Source of the DNA: Oscillibacter sp. PC13
GTDB lineage: Bacteria; Bacillota; Clostridia; Oscillospirales; Oscillospiraceae
Assembly: GCF_900115635.1 (NCBI RefSeq)
Contig: NZ_FOXE01000009.1
Span: 1 to 64,000 of the forward strand
Length of the DNA: 64,000 bases
Direction of reading: 5' to 3'
A model generated the notes under the pieces. That model was not told the DNA's origin. It ran no database searches and saw nothing but the letters and a program-made list of their open reading frames with translations. The position numbers were made by a program, and so were the translations under genes. How positions within the stretch are numbered: the stretch's first letter is position 1; each line of letters starts with the position of its first letter. Of the stretch, positions 1-7,781 are shown in pieces.

Positions 1-1097
1 CCCGATACCGTGCGGTGCTGTCGCCGGATTTCAGTATGTACCTGGAAATGGCGCCTGTCATGCAGCTTTACAATGTATTTCGTAATCGTTGGTGCGGCGC
101 TTACTGGGCATCCAAAGGGCTCCGGGTCATTCCGACTGTCAACTGGGGAGATGAATCCACGTTTGATTTCTGCTTTGAGGGGCTCGAAAGAGGCAGTGTG
201 GTGGCTGTCTCCACCTACATGGCGTCCGAACACGACAACCGCCAGGATCAAAAAGAGTGGTTCATGGCTGGATACAACGAGATGCTGCGTCGTATTGAGC
301 CGGAAAAAATTATCTGCTACAATACACCGTTTCCCGAAATGCAGGGCAATATCATCTACGTGGATTACGAGCGCAGTTCCTGGAGGTATATGAACTATGA
401 ACGAAGTTTCCGTCGTGAAGATTTGGATGCCTTTAAAATTGGCGGCACATCCAGTAATAATCGTGATACAATAGAGCCGTACCTGATTGGAAAAGGCGGA
501 GGAAGCGCCTACGGCGGAGAAATCAAACCGTCAAAACCAGAGGATGAGCGATTCTGGGGAGAACCGGGCGAAACAAAATATACCTATACAGCAAAAGGAG
601 AGCTTATTGAAACGCTGATTGGTCCTGACGGAAAAGCATATTTGGAAATTCACCATACAAACCATGGCTTCCCCAAGTATCATGAAGTTCCACACCAACA
701 TAGCATCATATGGGATCAGTCAGGCTTTCAATTCGGCAAAGAACAGACTACCAAGAGCTTTTTGTACGGGAGGAACACGAACATGGCAACATGGGTCGGC
801 ACAAACAGCCTTGAAGATAATCGGTTTAAAACGATCAGTGATTTCAAGCAGTGTATGCGGCGCGGCGGCGAAGTCCAGTTCGAGTGGAATGGCGTGCTGT
901 ATTGCTGCTTTGGCTGTATTTCTCCTGCGGCAGATGCAGCGCCTAAAATGGTGATTTGTCAGGCTGGCTCTGCGGAAATAAACGCTCGTACTGAGAAATG
1001 GTGTGATACCGCCGACGAAATTCTGGAGTATATGGTTGGTGGTGATCGTCTGCGCGATGTAATCACGCAAGTAAAGGTGTGGGAGCGTACAATTTAA
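1..1097 (+). CDS. DUF4417 phage-type protein, 5' truncated, with an extra C-terminal domain
   Basis: The reading frame is open at the window edge (RYRAVLSPDFSMYLEM), so the true start lies upstream; a GTG at 15 lies in frame but is unlikely to be the start. The first ~140 residues look like DUF4417, a family of unknown function common in Firmicutes prophages (key stretches NRWCGAYWASKG, IPTVNWGDE). Residues ~145-235 carry the glycine-rich GKGGGSAYGG and a His-rich HHTNHGFPKYH segment often seen at the end of such proteins. The last ~105 residues (from the ATG at 783, which has its own GGGAGG site) resemble a small separate protein usually encoded just downstream. The gene therefore looks like two neighbouring cistrons joined in frame. 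Function is unknown; a prophage origin is inferred from the family. Confidence 0.7.
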   Translation, partial: RYRAVLSPDFSMYLEMAPVMQLYNVFRNRWCGAYWASKGLRVIPTVNWGDESTFDFCFEGLERGSVVAVSTYMASEHDNRQDQKEWFMAGYNEMLRRIEPEKIICYNTPFPEMQGNIIYVDYERSSWRYMNYERSFRREDLDAFKIGGTSSNNRDTIEPYLIGKGGGSAYGGEIKPSKPEDERFWGEPGETKYTYTAKGELIETLIGPDGKAYLEIHHTNHGFPKYHEVPHQHSIIWDQSGFQFGKEQTTKSFLYGRNTNMATWVGTNSLEDNRFKTISDFKQCMRRGGEVQFEWNGVLYCCFGCISPAADAAPKMVICQAGSAEINARTEKWCDTADEILEYMVGGDRLRDVITQVKVWERTI

Positions 1098-1161
1098 GAT
1101 GAAGCCTTTTGCCGACTGCTTACAAACCATTGATATGACTGGATTTTCACAGATCCTTTAA

Positions 1162-1210
1162 TGATAATCCGAATAAATTATCCAAGTTTGGAATGTATTC
1201 GGATTTATCA
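1162..1210. repeat. Imperfect inverted repeat with nested stem
   Basis: TGATAATCCGAATA at 1162-1175 is mirrored by TATTCGGATTTATCA at 1196-1210 with one bulge; a second short stem (CCAA/TTGG) lies in the loop. It sits just after the DUF4417 gene and may be an RNA hairpin or a recombination-site remnant. Neither can be decided from sequence alone. Confidence 0.5.
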
Positions 1211-1240
1211 TTTCTATTGAGGATATTCTATAATCTATAA

Positions 1241-1272
1241 GTAAAGGCCTCGCCTGTTGGCGGGGCCTTTAC
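1241..1272. terminator. Hairpin between convergent genes
   Basis: GTAAAGGCC and GGCCTTTAC flank a CGCC/GGCG core with a short loop, giving a long near-perfect stem. It lies between the DUF4417 gene and the converging SEDS gene and could end transcription from both sides, although neither side has a long T tract after the stem. Confidence 0.75.
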
Positions 1273-1279
1273 CGTATCA

Positions 1280-2638
1280 TCAACACTTTTGGACGAGTAT
1301 TTTTATGCGGTAGCGTGGTAACAACGATTTTTCATCACACGCATGGTCTCGTGCGATACTTTCTTCTCGAAATACCGACAATACCAGTCCAACAAGCCAC
1401 ATATTTATGACAGTATTCAGATTGCCAATGACCATAGGAAATGCTGCGCTAAATAAAGTGAACCCCAAATTATACGCAACACTACAAAGCGCCTGTGCGA
1501 ACAGCGTTATCACAACAGCTAAAGCAACTACCTTACCCAACTGACTTTTATGCTTTAAGCAGCGGTACACAAGCAGCCCTACCAGAGCCACAAATACCAT
1601 AACAACAATTAGAAACGGTAGCCACCCTAATTTATAAACAAGCGTTGTCAATAAAGCATCGCTATCGCATCCGGGCACTGTCTTTTCAAATGGGTAAGCG
1701 AAAATCTCTGGACTCCAAGTTCCTTCACCAAACCACATGGATATTTCAAGTGCCTTTCTAATGGCATACGCCTGATATCCCGCACCAAGAGGATCTTGCT
1801 CTGGATGAAGCGCAATACTAAATCGCCGAATACTGTAGTCGGAAGAAAGGAAATAGCAGAGGCCAGTACCAACTATCACAGCAGCACAGAGTATCACCGA
1901 AAGCAGAGATTTCCGTCTGCCAAGTTCAAACCAGTTGTTCCACGCTGCCATAATCAACAAAATAAATCCTGTCACCAACAGCATCAAAAATCCAAACGCA
2001 TTAGGTGTAAGCACACAAATCAATGCTAATGGAATTCCGCCAATAATTGAAAGCATTAGGCCCATCCAGCCTTTTCTGCGACAGGTATATAGCCAAAAAG
2101 CATATACCACAGGATAGCATAATGCTATATAGCGGGTATAATAGGGAACCCCAGCGATATGCGGCGAAAAAAACAGCGCCATGACACCAATGATTAAAGC
2201 ACCGATATACACTTTCCTGCCATGAAGCCCCAACCGAGAATAATCCAGAAAATAGCCCAATAAAAGAGCCGTACATCCCAAAGCAAATGCAAGCAAGGTT
2301 TTTAATGGGTCAATGTCCATGTAGTATTGCTCCCAATCTGCGGTTAGCCATATTCGGAGAATAGCACCGAATAATGCAAAAAGAATTGTGAGTGCAAGCA
2401 GCCCATACTGCGGTGCGGGGCGGTGAACGCTGTCCAATTTCACACCCAATACCACCGGATCCCCCATCTCTGCCAACGCCATTTGTTCGGCGTTCTCGTG
2501 ACCTTCTGCTGCAAAGGTATCCCGTTGATCTTCTAAATGTCGTTCCAGTTCCAATGTCACTATTGGTCGTGCTCGTTTCCACCTAATTTGTGATGCAACC
2601 GTTTCTAAATAACTCTGTATGGTATTATGCTCCGACAT
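1280..2638 (-). CDS. SEDS-family (FtsW/RodA/SpoVE-like) membrane protein with PadR-linked N-terminal domain
   Basis: About 452 residues. The start at 2638 was chosen because GGGGGGAGG precedes it; it overlaps the end of padR by 14 bases. Residues ~1-70 are a soluble helical segment (TLELERHLEDQRD, ALAEMGDPVVLG) like the permease-prefix/HAAS-type domains found beside PadR regulators. The rest has about ten hydrophobic segments. GAGYQAYAIRKALEIS and CDSDALLTTLVYKLGW match the SEDS region that carries the catalytic Asp of RodA/FtsW glycan polymerases, although the sequence is divergent. Known SEDS proteins polymerise lipid II with a class B penicillin-binding partner; none is encoded nearby. A role in envelope stress or morphology under PadR control is inference. 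Confidence 0.75.
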   Translation of the reverse strand: MSEHNTIQSYLETVASQIRWKRARPIVTLELERHLEDQRDTFAAEGHENAEQMALAEMGDPVVLGVKLDSVHRPAPQYGLLALTILFALFGAILRIWLTADWEQYYMDIDPLKTLLAFALGCTALLLGYFLDYSRLGLHGRKVYIGALIIGVMALFFSPHIAGVPYYTRYIALCYPVVYAFWLYTCRRKGWMGLMLSIIGGIPLALICVLTPNAFGFLMLLVTGFILLIMAAWNNWFELGRRKSLLSVILCAAVIVGTGLCYFLSSDYSIRRFSIALHPEQDPLGAGYQAYAIRKALEISMWFGEGTWSPEIFAYPFEKTVPGCDSDALLTTLVYKLGWLPFLIVVMVFVALVGLLVYRCLKHKSQLGKVVALAVVITLFAQALCSVAYNLGFTLFSAAFPMVIGNLNTVINMWLVGLVLSVFREESIARDHACDEKSLLPRYRIKILVQKC

Positions 2639-2972
2639 AGCATACGCCTCCCCCCAACACTCGATTGACTGCATGGGCATATATACTCCATGATTTTTCT
2701 CTCTCTTGCAGTGCTCCACGCCCTTGGCGTGTTAAATGATAGTATCGCCTCGGTTTTCCGGCTGTGGCATTTTGCTCATAGGCTGAAACATACCCCTTTT
2801 CTTCTAAGCTATGGAGCAATGGGTACAGTGAGCCAGCTTTCAAATGGAATGTATTATCTGACCGTTTCTTCAACTCCTCAATCATCTGATAGCCGTACAT
2901 ATCACTACCTTCCAGCAATTTCATTACAAGTAGTGCCATGCTGCCGCTGATTAAACTTTTATCCAGTTCCAT
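2625..2972 (-). CDS. PadR-family transcriptional regulator
   Basis: A 115-residue winged helix-turn-helix protein. SGSMALLVMKLLEGSDMYGYQMIEEL and HLKAGSLYPLLHSLEEKGYV are the classic PadR helix-turn-helix and wing region, followed by YYHLTRQGRGAL. It has the short PadR-s2 form with little C-terminal dimerisation arm. A GGGGGAGG site lies just before the start. It is transcribed with, and overlaps, the downstream SEDS gene. PadR proteins usually repress their own operon and respond to small molecules or envelope stress; the ligand here is unknown. A palindrome covering the promoter start region fits autorepression. Confidence 0.9.
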   Translation of the reverse strand: MELDKSLISGSMALLVMKLLEGSDMYGYQMIEELKKRSDNTFHLKAGSLYPLLHSLEEKGYVSAYEQNATAGKPRRYYHLTRQGRGALQEREKSWSIYAHAVNRVLGGGVCYVGA

Positions 2973-2990
2973 AAATGCCTCCCCCTTTCT

Positions 2991-3042
2991 TATGTAGGCT
3001 GCCTATATAAATGAATATATATAGATATCCTATATATGTCAA
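2991..3042 (-). promoter_or_regulatory. padR promoter and candidate PadR operator
   Basis: On the minus strand, TTGACA (3042-3037), a 17-base spacer and TATATT (3019-3014) form a strong sigma-A promoter. The palindrome TATGTAGGCTGCCTATATA at 2991-3009 covers the expected transcription start, where a repressor would block. The spacer also carries a second AT-rich symmetrical stretch. Confidence 0.75.
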
Positions 3043-3079
3043 GTGCAAAGATTGTCCATTGAATAATTGTTAGGATAAA

Positions 3080-3109
3080 GGTGGGAGCATCGATTCAGAT
3101 GTTCCCGCC
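3080..3109 (-). terminator. Hairpin after the small mobile-element gene
   Basis: GGTGGGAGCATC and GATGTTCCCGCC pair over 12 positions with two G-T wobbles and a six-base loop. It lies directly after the stop of the 58-residue gene. The following T run is short (CTTTATCC), so termination may be weak. Confidence 0.55.
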
Positions 3110-3115
3110 TTGTGT

Positions 3116-3292
3116 TTACCCTTGTTCTGTTGTTTTTGCTTGCTTCTGGGCTTTCCACTCGGCGTATTCCCTCTGCCCCTCCTCGCTCTCGAAAAACGCT
3201 AATATCTCCGGGAGCAGGACACGGGCCAGAGCCTCCACCTCGTGGTAGAGTATCCCGGTGCCGTAGTCCGTGGGTTTCTTTTTGTGCGGCAT
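3116..3292 (-). CDS. Small conserved protein of conjugative/mobile elements
   Basis: A 58-residue ORF beginning MPHKKKPTDYGTGILY and continuing with a helix rich in E, A and L (HEVEALARVLLPEILAFFES) and a charged tail. A GGAG lies upstream of the ATG. I recognise this as a type of short protein repeatedly found in Clostridia integrative elements near recombinase or transfer genes; no biochemical function is known to me. Its start lies 13 bases after the stop of the truncated frame at 3305-3520, as in an operon. With no recombinase or intact transfer gene nearby, it looks like a leftover of an element rather than an active one. Confidence 0.6.
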   Translation of the reverse strand: MPHKKKPTDYGTGILYHEVEALARVLLPEILAFFESEEGQREYAEWKAQKQAKTTEQG

Positions 3293-3304
3293 GGTATCAC
3301 TCCG

Positions 3305-3520
3305 TTAAGGCCGTTCCACATCGGACAGACAGCCTTGAAATACCATTCCATCTCCCGTGATGAAGCGGCCCCTTGCGTCCTTGGGTATCTGCTCGGCGGC
3401 ACTGGTGCTGTCCAGGACAATACTGGAAAGAATCCTGTCTGCCTTGCCGCATGCCAGGAAATCCATCGCTCTACACACGGAAATGGTAGCACTTATCATA
3501 CTGTAATCTATACTGTTTTT
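3305..3520 (-). pseudogene. Possible C-terminal remnant of an FtsK/TraG-type conjugation ATPase
   Basis: An open frame of 72 codons bounded upstream by an in-frame TAA. The readable part contains SSIVLDSTSAAEQIPKDARG followed by RFITGDGMVFQG, which resembles the end of the motor domain in FtsK-like coupling proteins (an SRIVLD..GAE..IP type motif followed by a short beta region). The Walker motifs and most of the gene are absent. The assignment rests on motif resemblance only and could be wrong. Confidence 0.3.
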
Positions 3521-3812
3521 TTAAAGGTACGTGCCTTTGGGCCTGGTATGAACACCGTTATACGAACCTCTCCTTGAATACAATACTGCAGTTACAACAT
3601 GATTCATGTACCAGTGGATTTCACGCATGGATCTCGGCTCCACCTCTACCATTGCACATGCTGCCGTGTTACAGGCAGGGAAGTTCCGATTGTTATTGTG
3701 CCTGAATTTAACATATTCTTTTCTTTGACATGGTGTCCTGCCTTCCGGAAAACCGATATACTGGGCTTGCACGAATGGTGCTGAACAATGAAGAGAAACG
3801 AGGAGTAAGAAA
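3521..3812. other. Intergenic region upstream of the alkaline phosphatase gene
   Basis: About 290 bases with no convincing gene; open frames on either strand lack ribosome binding sites and recognisable motifs. The right half holds candidate promoter elements for the phosphatase gene. The left half has nothing I recognise and may be eroded mobile-element DNA. Confidence 0.5.
3707..3762 (+). promoter_or_regulatory. Candidate PhoP-type promoter of the alkaline phosphatase gene
   Basis: TTTAACA at 3707-3713 and TTGACA at 3725-3730 resemble Pho-box half sites (TTAACA type). A -10-like TATACT lies at 3757-3762 with no good -35 at the usual distance, as is common for PhoP-activated promoters. The repeat spacing (17 bases) is not the usual 11, so this is tentative. 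Confidence 0.35.
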
Positions 3813-5384
3813 ATGAAGAAGAGAATGCTCGCATGTCTGCTGGCTGGCGTCACAGTTCTTGGACTGTCCGCACAAGCAGCTCAGCTGGCAAAGCAGGAGA
3901 CACAGCCTGCGGAGACTTCCCCTGTAATCTCCGCCACCGCGACCTATGACGCCGGCAGAACCCCCAAATACGTATTTCTGTTTATTGGAGATGGAATGAG
4001 CTATCCCCAGTTCCAGGCCGCTTCCGACTATTTGGGCGCCGTGGCTGATAAAGACTATATGCAGGCCCTGCCCAGCGTTTCTTATGCCGACCGCAAGGGC
4101 GCCAAACTGGATAACGGCCCCGAGGCTCTGAACTTCATGAACTTTGAAGTGGCCGGCTCTGCTGTCACTTATGATTCCTGCAGCTTTGCCCCCGACTCCG
4201 CTTCCACCGCCACCTCCATCGCCACTGGATACAAGACCTATTCCGGTATGATCAATGTGGACGAGACCGGCACGAAGGAGTATCAGACCATTGCGGAAAA
4301 GCTGCATAAACAGAAGGGCTGGAAGGTTGGTGTTATTTCCTCCGTCAACCTGAACCATGCTACGCCCGCCGCGTTCTATGCCCATCAGGCCAGCCGCAAC
4401 AACTACTATGAGATTGGCCAGGAACTGGTGGAGTCCGGCTTCGAATACTTTGCCGGCGGTGCGCTGAAAAAGCCGACCGGTAATGACAAGAACCAGACCA
4501 GCCTGTATGATTTGGCGGAGAACGCCGGCTACAAGGTTACCTACACCCAGGCGGATGCCGAAAAGGTCACCGCGGCCGATGAAAAGGTCATCCTTATCGA
4601 TGAGCACCTGGCGGACTCGGATGCGATGGATTACGAGCTGGACCGTGCCGAGGGCGAGTGGGCCTTGGCGGACTATGTGGAAAAGGGCATCGAGGTTCTG
4701 AACAACAAGAAGGGCTTTTTCATGATGTGCGAAGGCGGCAAGATCGACTGGGCCTGCCACGCCAATGATGCCGGCTCCACCGTCAGCGACACGCTGGCTC
4801 TGGCTGATGCCGTTCAGGTGGCTGTGGACTTCGCCAAGCAGCACCCCAAGGACACGCTGATCCTGGTGACCGGCGACCATGAGACCGGCGGCCTGACCAT
4901 CGGCTATGCCGGAACCGACTACGACACCTACCTGACCAACCTCACCAGCCAAACCATCTCCTACGCCCAGTTCGATGAGCAGTATGTCGCAAGCTACAAG
5001 AAGAACAACACCCCCTTTGAGACGGCCATGAAGGATGTGGAGAAGCTGTTCGGCCTGAAGATGAGCGGCGCCGCCACGGATAAGCTGGTGCTCACCCAAT
5101 ACGAGATTCAACGCCTGAATACCGCCTATGAGCTGGCTATGAGCGATTTTGATTCCAGCAAGTACAATCAGGAGCAGTATGTCCTGTATGGCACCTATAA
5201 CCCCTTCTCCGTGACGGTCACCCACATTCTGAACAACAAGTCCGGCATTGACTTCACCAGCTACTCCCACACTGGCCTGCCGGTTGCCGTCTTCGCCGAC
5301 GGCATGGGGGCCGAGAGCTTTGGCGGCTACTATGACAACACCGCCATTTATACAAAGCTGGCCGATATGCTGCGGGTGAAATAA
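3813..5384 (+). CDS. Secreted alkaline phosphatase
   Basis: 523 residues. A cleavable signal peptide spans residues 1 to about 23 (positive MKKRM, hydrophobic core, AQA-A). The alkaline phosphatase superfamily metal site is complete: Asp60 in FIGDGMS, nucleophile Ser129 in APDSASTAT, HATPAA at 182, Glu307/Asp312/His316 in CEGGKIDWACH, Asp355/His356 in TGDHETGG, and His486 in SHTG. The enzyme hydrolyses phosphomonoesters outside the membrane, releasing phosphate with two zinc ions. GAGGAG precedes the ATG. It is monocistronic or co-transcribed with the YibE/F gene. PhoP control under phosphate limitation is likely for the family, and candidate boxes lie upstream. Confidence 0.93.
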   Translation: MKKRMLACLLAGVTVLGLSAQAAQLAKQETQPAETSPVISATATYDAGRTPKYVFLFIGDGMSYPQFQAASDYLGAVADKDYMQALPSVSYADRKGAKLDNGPEALNFMNFEVAGSAVTYDSCSFAPDSASTATSIATGYKTYSGMINVDETGTKEYQTIAEKLHKQKGWKVGVISSVNLNHATPAAFYAHQASRNNYYEIGQELVESGFEYFAGGALKKPTGNDKNQTSLYDLAENAGYKVTYTQADAEKVTAADEKVILIDEHLADSDAMDYELDRAEGEWALADYVEKGIEVLNNKKGFFMMCEGGKIDWACHANDAGSTVSDTLALADAVQVAVDFAKQHPKDTLILVTGDHETGGLTIGYAGTDYDTYLTNLTSQTISYAQFDEQYVASYKKNNTPFETAMKDVEKLFGLKMSGAATDKLVLTQYEIQRLNTAYELAMSDFDSSKYNQEQYVLYGTYNPFSVTVTHILNNKSGIDFTSYSHTGLPVAVFADGMGAESFGGYYDNTAIYTKLADMLRVK

Positions 5385-5452
5385 GAGAAAACTGCGTCTT
5401 TGCGATGGGGGCGGCCAAGGCCGCTCCCTTCCGCATGTTCGCTGGAGGGATT

Positions 5453-6592
5453 ATGAAGCTGAAACCTATGACAATTTCCCGCCGGACGCAGGGGCCGGTG
5501 CTGGCGGCGCTGGTGCTGCTGGCAGCGCTGCTGCTGCTGCCCACCGGCTACGAGGGGGCGGTAAACTACCAGGCTGCAGACCGGGTACGTGCGGAGGTAC
5601 TGGAGACGGACGAGAGCGACATCGTGGATACCGGCCTCATCCGCACCGGTGAGCAGCGGTGTCGGGTGAAGCTGTTGGGGGGACACTTCAAGGGAGAGAC
5701 GGTTGATGCGGTGAACCGCCTCAACGGGTCACTGGCCCAAGACAAGATCTTCACTCCCGGAGATATCGCCTTCGTGGTGGTCAGCCACAGCGATGGGAAG
5801 GTTATCACCGTTTCCATGACAGACCACTACCGCCTGGACAAGGAGGCGGTGCTTGCGGGCCTGTTCTTGCTGCTGCTGGTTCTTTTTGCAGGAAGCACCG
5901 GCATCCGGGCGATTTTGTCCTTTGTAGACACGATCCTGTTAATGTGGAAGGTGCTGGTGCCCTGCCTGTTGCGGGGGTGGAATCCGGTGTGGGTGGCCCT
6001 GGCCCTGGTACTGGTGCTCACCGGAATGATCCTCAGCCTGATTTACGGCTTTGACCGGCGCTGCCTGGCAGCTACCGCCGGCGCAGCGTTGGGCATTGCT
6101 GTCACGGCGGTGCTGGGTGTGGTATTCACAGACCTGTTCCGGATTCATGGAGCTGTGATGGAGTCCAGTGAGAGCCTGCTGTATGCTGGCTACCAGACGC
6201 TGGATTTAACCCGTATCTTCATGGCATCCATCTTCCTGGGCTCTTCCGGCGCAGTGATGGATTTGTCGGTGGACATCTGCTCCTCCGTATATGAGGTGAT
6301 CCAGAAGCGGCCGGACATTGGGCCCAGGGAGGCTATTGCGTCAGGGTTTGCTGTGGGCCGGGCCGCCTGCGGATCCACGACGACGACCCTTCTGCTGGCC
6401 TATTCCGGCAGCTATATCGCTTTGCTGATGGTTTTTATGGCCCAGGGCACGCCTGTTTCCTTCATCCTGAATTATAAATACGTGGCCGCTGAAATTGTCC
6501 ACACTGTGGTAGGATCGTTTGGTCTGGTGACGGTAGCGCCGCTGACCGCTATCACCAGCGGCCTGCTGCTGACCCGGCGGCCTGCGTCATAA
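5453..6592 (+). CDS. YibE/F family membrane protein
   Basis: 379 residues from the ATG at 5453, preceded by GGAGGGATT; an earlier in-frame ATG at 5405 lacks a binding site. It has one N-terminal membrane segment (residues ~14-33), an extracytoplasmic beta-rich region of ~100 residues (VRAEVLETDESD, CRVKLLGGHFKGE) and then about seven membrane helices, with the conserved stretch GAVMDLSVDICSSVYEV. The family has no established function; membership is clear from the architecture. It follows the phosphatase gene by 68 bases. No catalytic motif is apparent. Confidence 0.85.
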   Translation: MKLKPMTISRRTQGPVLAALVLLAALLLLPTGYEGAVNYQAADRVRAEVLETDESDIVDTGLIRTGEQRCRVKLLGGHFKGETVDAVNRLNGSLAQDKIFTPGDIAFVVVSHSDGKVITVSMTDHYRLDKEAVLAGLFLLLLVLFAGSTGIRAILSFVDTILLMWKVLVPCLLRGWNPVWVALALVLVLTGMILSLIYGFDRRCLAATAGAALGIAVTAVLGVVFTDLFRIHGAVMESSESLLYAGYQTLDLTRIFMASIFLGSSGAVMDLSVDICSSVYEVIQKRPDIGPREAIASGFAVGRAACGSTTTTLLLAYSGSYIALLMVFMAQGTPVSFILNYKYVAAEIVHTVVGSFGLVTVAPLTAITSGLLLTRRPAS

Positions 6593-6653
6593 AGTTGGAC
6601 TGCGCAAAGCCCCGTCAAACCCGGAAGGAAAAGTCCGAAGGACGCTCGTCAGA
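6593..6653 (+). other. Unexplained stretch before a strong terminator
   Basis: Contains small self-pairing pieces such as GTCC-GAA-GGAC and a CCCGGAAGG motif. It may be just the 3' untranslated region of the YibE/F transcript, or a small RNA ending at the terminator at 6654. No promoter of its own is visible. Confidence 0.35.
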
Positions 6654-6685
6654 CTGCCCGCCGATATTATCGGCGGGCAGTTTTT
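6654..6685 (+). terminator. Strong intrinsic terminator
   Basis: CTGCCCGCCGAT and ATCGGCGGGCAG form a perfect 12-base-pair stem with a three-base loop, followed by TTTTT. Confidence 0.95.
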
Positions 6686-6761
6686 ACGTGATAGGATTCA
6701 GGTATATTCTTCAAAAGCACCTCATAAGGTGCAGAAGAGATGCAAAAGGGAGGGGGATCCC

Positions 6762-7781
6762 ATGATTTCACGGCAGGCAGGACGGAGAATCTATACCATT
6801 TCTTCCGGGCACAAGCGTACAAAACCCAAAAAAACGGCAGGGAGCCGGACAACAGCTCGGCAAAAAAATGAACCGCTGAGCCAGAGAGAGCAACGAATTT
6901 TACTGCAGCTGGTGGCCTGCGGCAGTATTTTCGTGCTGTTGGTTGCAGTCAAGCTGCTGCTGCCGGGAAGAATGGCCCAGCTGAATGAACATCTGTCCGG
7001 CCTGATGCAGCAGAACATGGATGTCCAGGCGGTGTTTTCTGCCGTGGGGCGCGCCGTATCCGGAGAGGAGAACATCGGCGGAACCCTGGAAGACGTCTAT
7101 CAGGCGGTATTCAAGCCCCAAGAGGGGGAACCTTTGGAGACGGCAGCTACAGTGGAAGGTCAACTGCAAATTCCACAGGCGCTGGATTCTCTGCGGTCAT
7201 TCCGGACCGGCGCAGGCGGAACCTGGATAGGGGAAGAATCATCCTCCGGCAATGCTGCAAAAACGGACCAGCTGCAGCAAACAGCACCCACGGAAGCGGC
7301 TGGCCAGCCGGAGACGTCCACCTTGGCCTATGTTCTCTATTCCGATCAAAACCTCCCGGAACATGTCAGTATGGAGCAGGCGATTCTGGGATTTGATTAC
7401 TGTACACCTGTAATGGGAACGCTGAGTTCCAATTTCGGATACCGGGAACACCCTGTAGAAGGAGAAGAACGGTTTCACTATGGCATTGACATTGCGGCGG
7501 ATACCGGTACAGCCGTTGGCTGCTTTGCCGACGGGACTGTGACAGCGGTAGGGGAGAGCAGCAGCTATGGCAAATATCTGATTGTGGCACATGAAGGCGG
7601 CTATTCGACCTTATACGCGCACTGCAGCAAGGTGACCGCATCCTCCGGTACATCAGTGACAGAAGGGCAGAAGATTGCTGAGGTGGGGGAGACCGGCATG
7701 GCCACAGGACCGCATCTTCACTTTGAGCTGCACAGGGAGAGTGATTATCTGAACCCTATATACTATGTGGCTCTGGGATAG
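6762..7781 (+). CDS. Membrane-anchored M23 (LytM) protein, SpoIVFA-like
   Basis: 339 residues from the ATG at 6762 (GGGAGGGGG site). A basic cytoplasmic N-terminus precedes one membrane segment at residues ~45-67, then a low-complexity linker and a C-terminal LytM domain from ~215. The zinc-site residues are intact: His239 and Asp243 in HYGID, His287 in YAH, and His318/His320 in GPHLHFEL. It overlaps the next gene, an M50 protease, as spoIVFA precedes spoIVFB in spore formers, where SpoIVFA tethers and regulates the protease that activates sigma-K. The pairing is the main evidence for the SpoIVFA role; an active peptidoglycan endopeptidase is the alternative because the zinc ligands are kept. 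Confidence 0.75.
   Translation: MISRQAGRRIYTISSGHKRTKPKKTAGSRTTARQKNEPLSQREQRILLQLVACGSIFVLLVAVKLLLPGRMAQLNEHLSGLMQQNMDVQAVFSAVGRAVSGEENIGGTLEDVYQAVFKPQEGEPLETAATVEGQLQIPQALDSLRSFRTGAGGTWIGEESSSGNAAKTDQLQQTAPTEAAGQPETSTLAYVLYSDQNLPEHVSMEQAILGFDYCTPVMGTLSSNFGYREHPVEGEERFHYGIDIAADTGTAVGCFADGTVTAVGESSSYGKYLIVAHEGGYSTLYAHCSKVTASSGTSVTEGQKIAEVGETGMATGPHLHFELHRESDYLNPIYYVALG

Noticed and set aside
3708-5270. 520-codon open frame antisense to the alkaline phosphatase gene
   Set aside because: It mirrors the codon pattern of the real gene, has no motif or binding site, and the phosphatase has a full catalytic set.
6593-6653. SRP RNA or cobalamin riboswitch
   Set aside because: GGAA-type loop and GTCAG fragments are present, but the SRP asymmetric-loop bases and the riboswitch core blocks could not be aligned.
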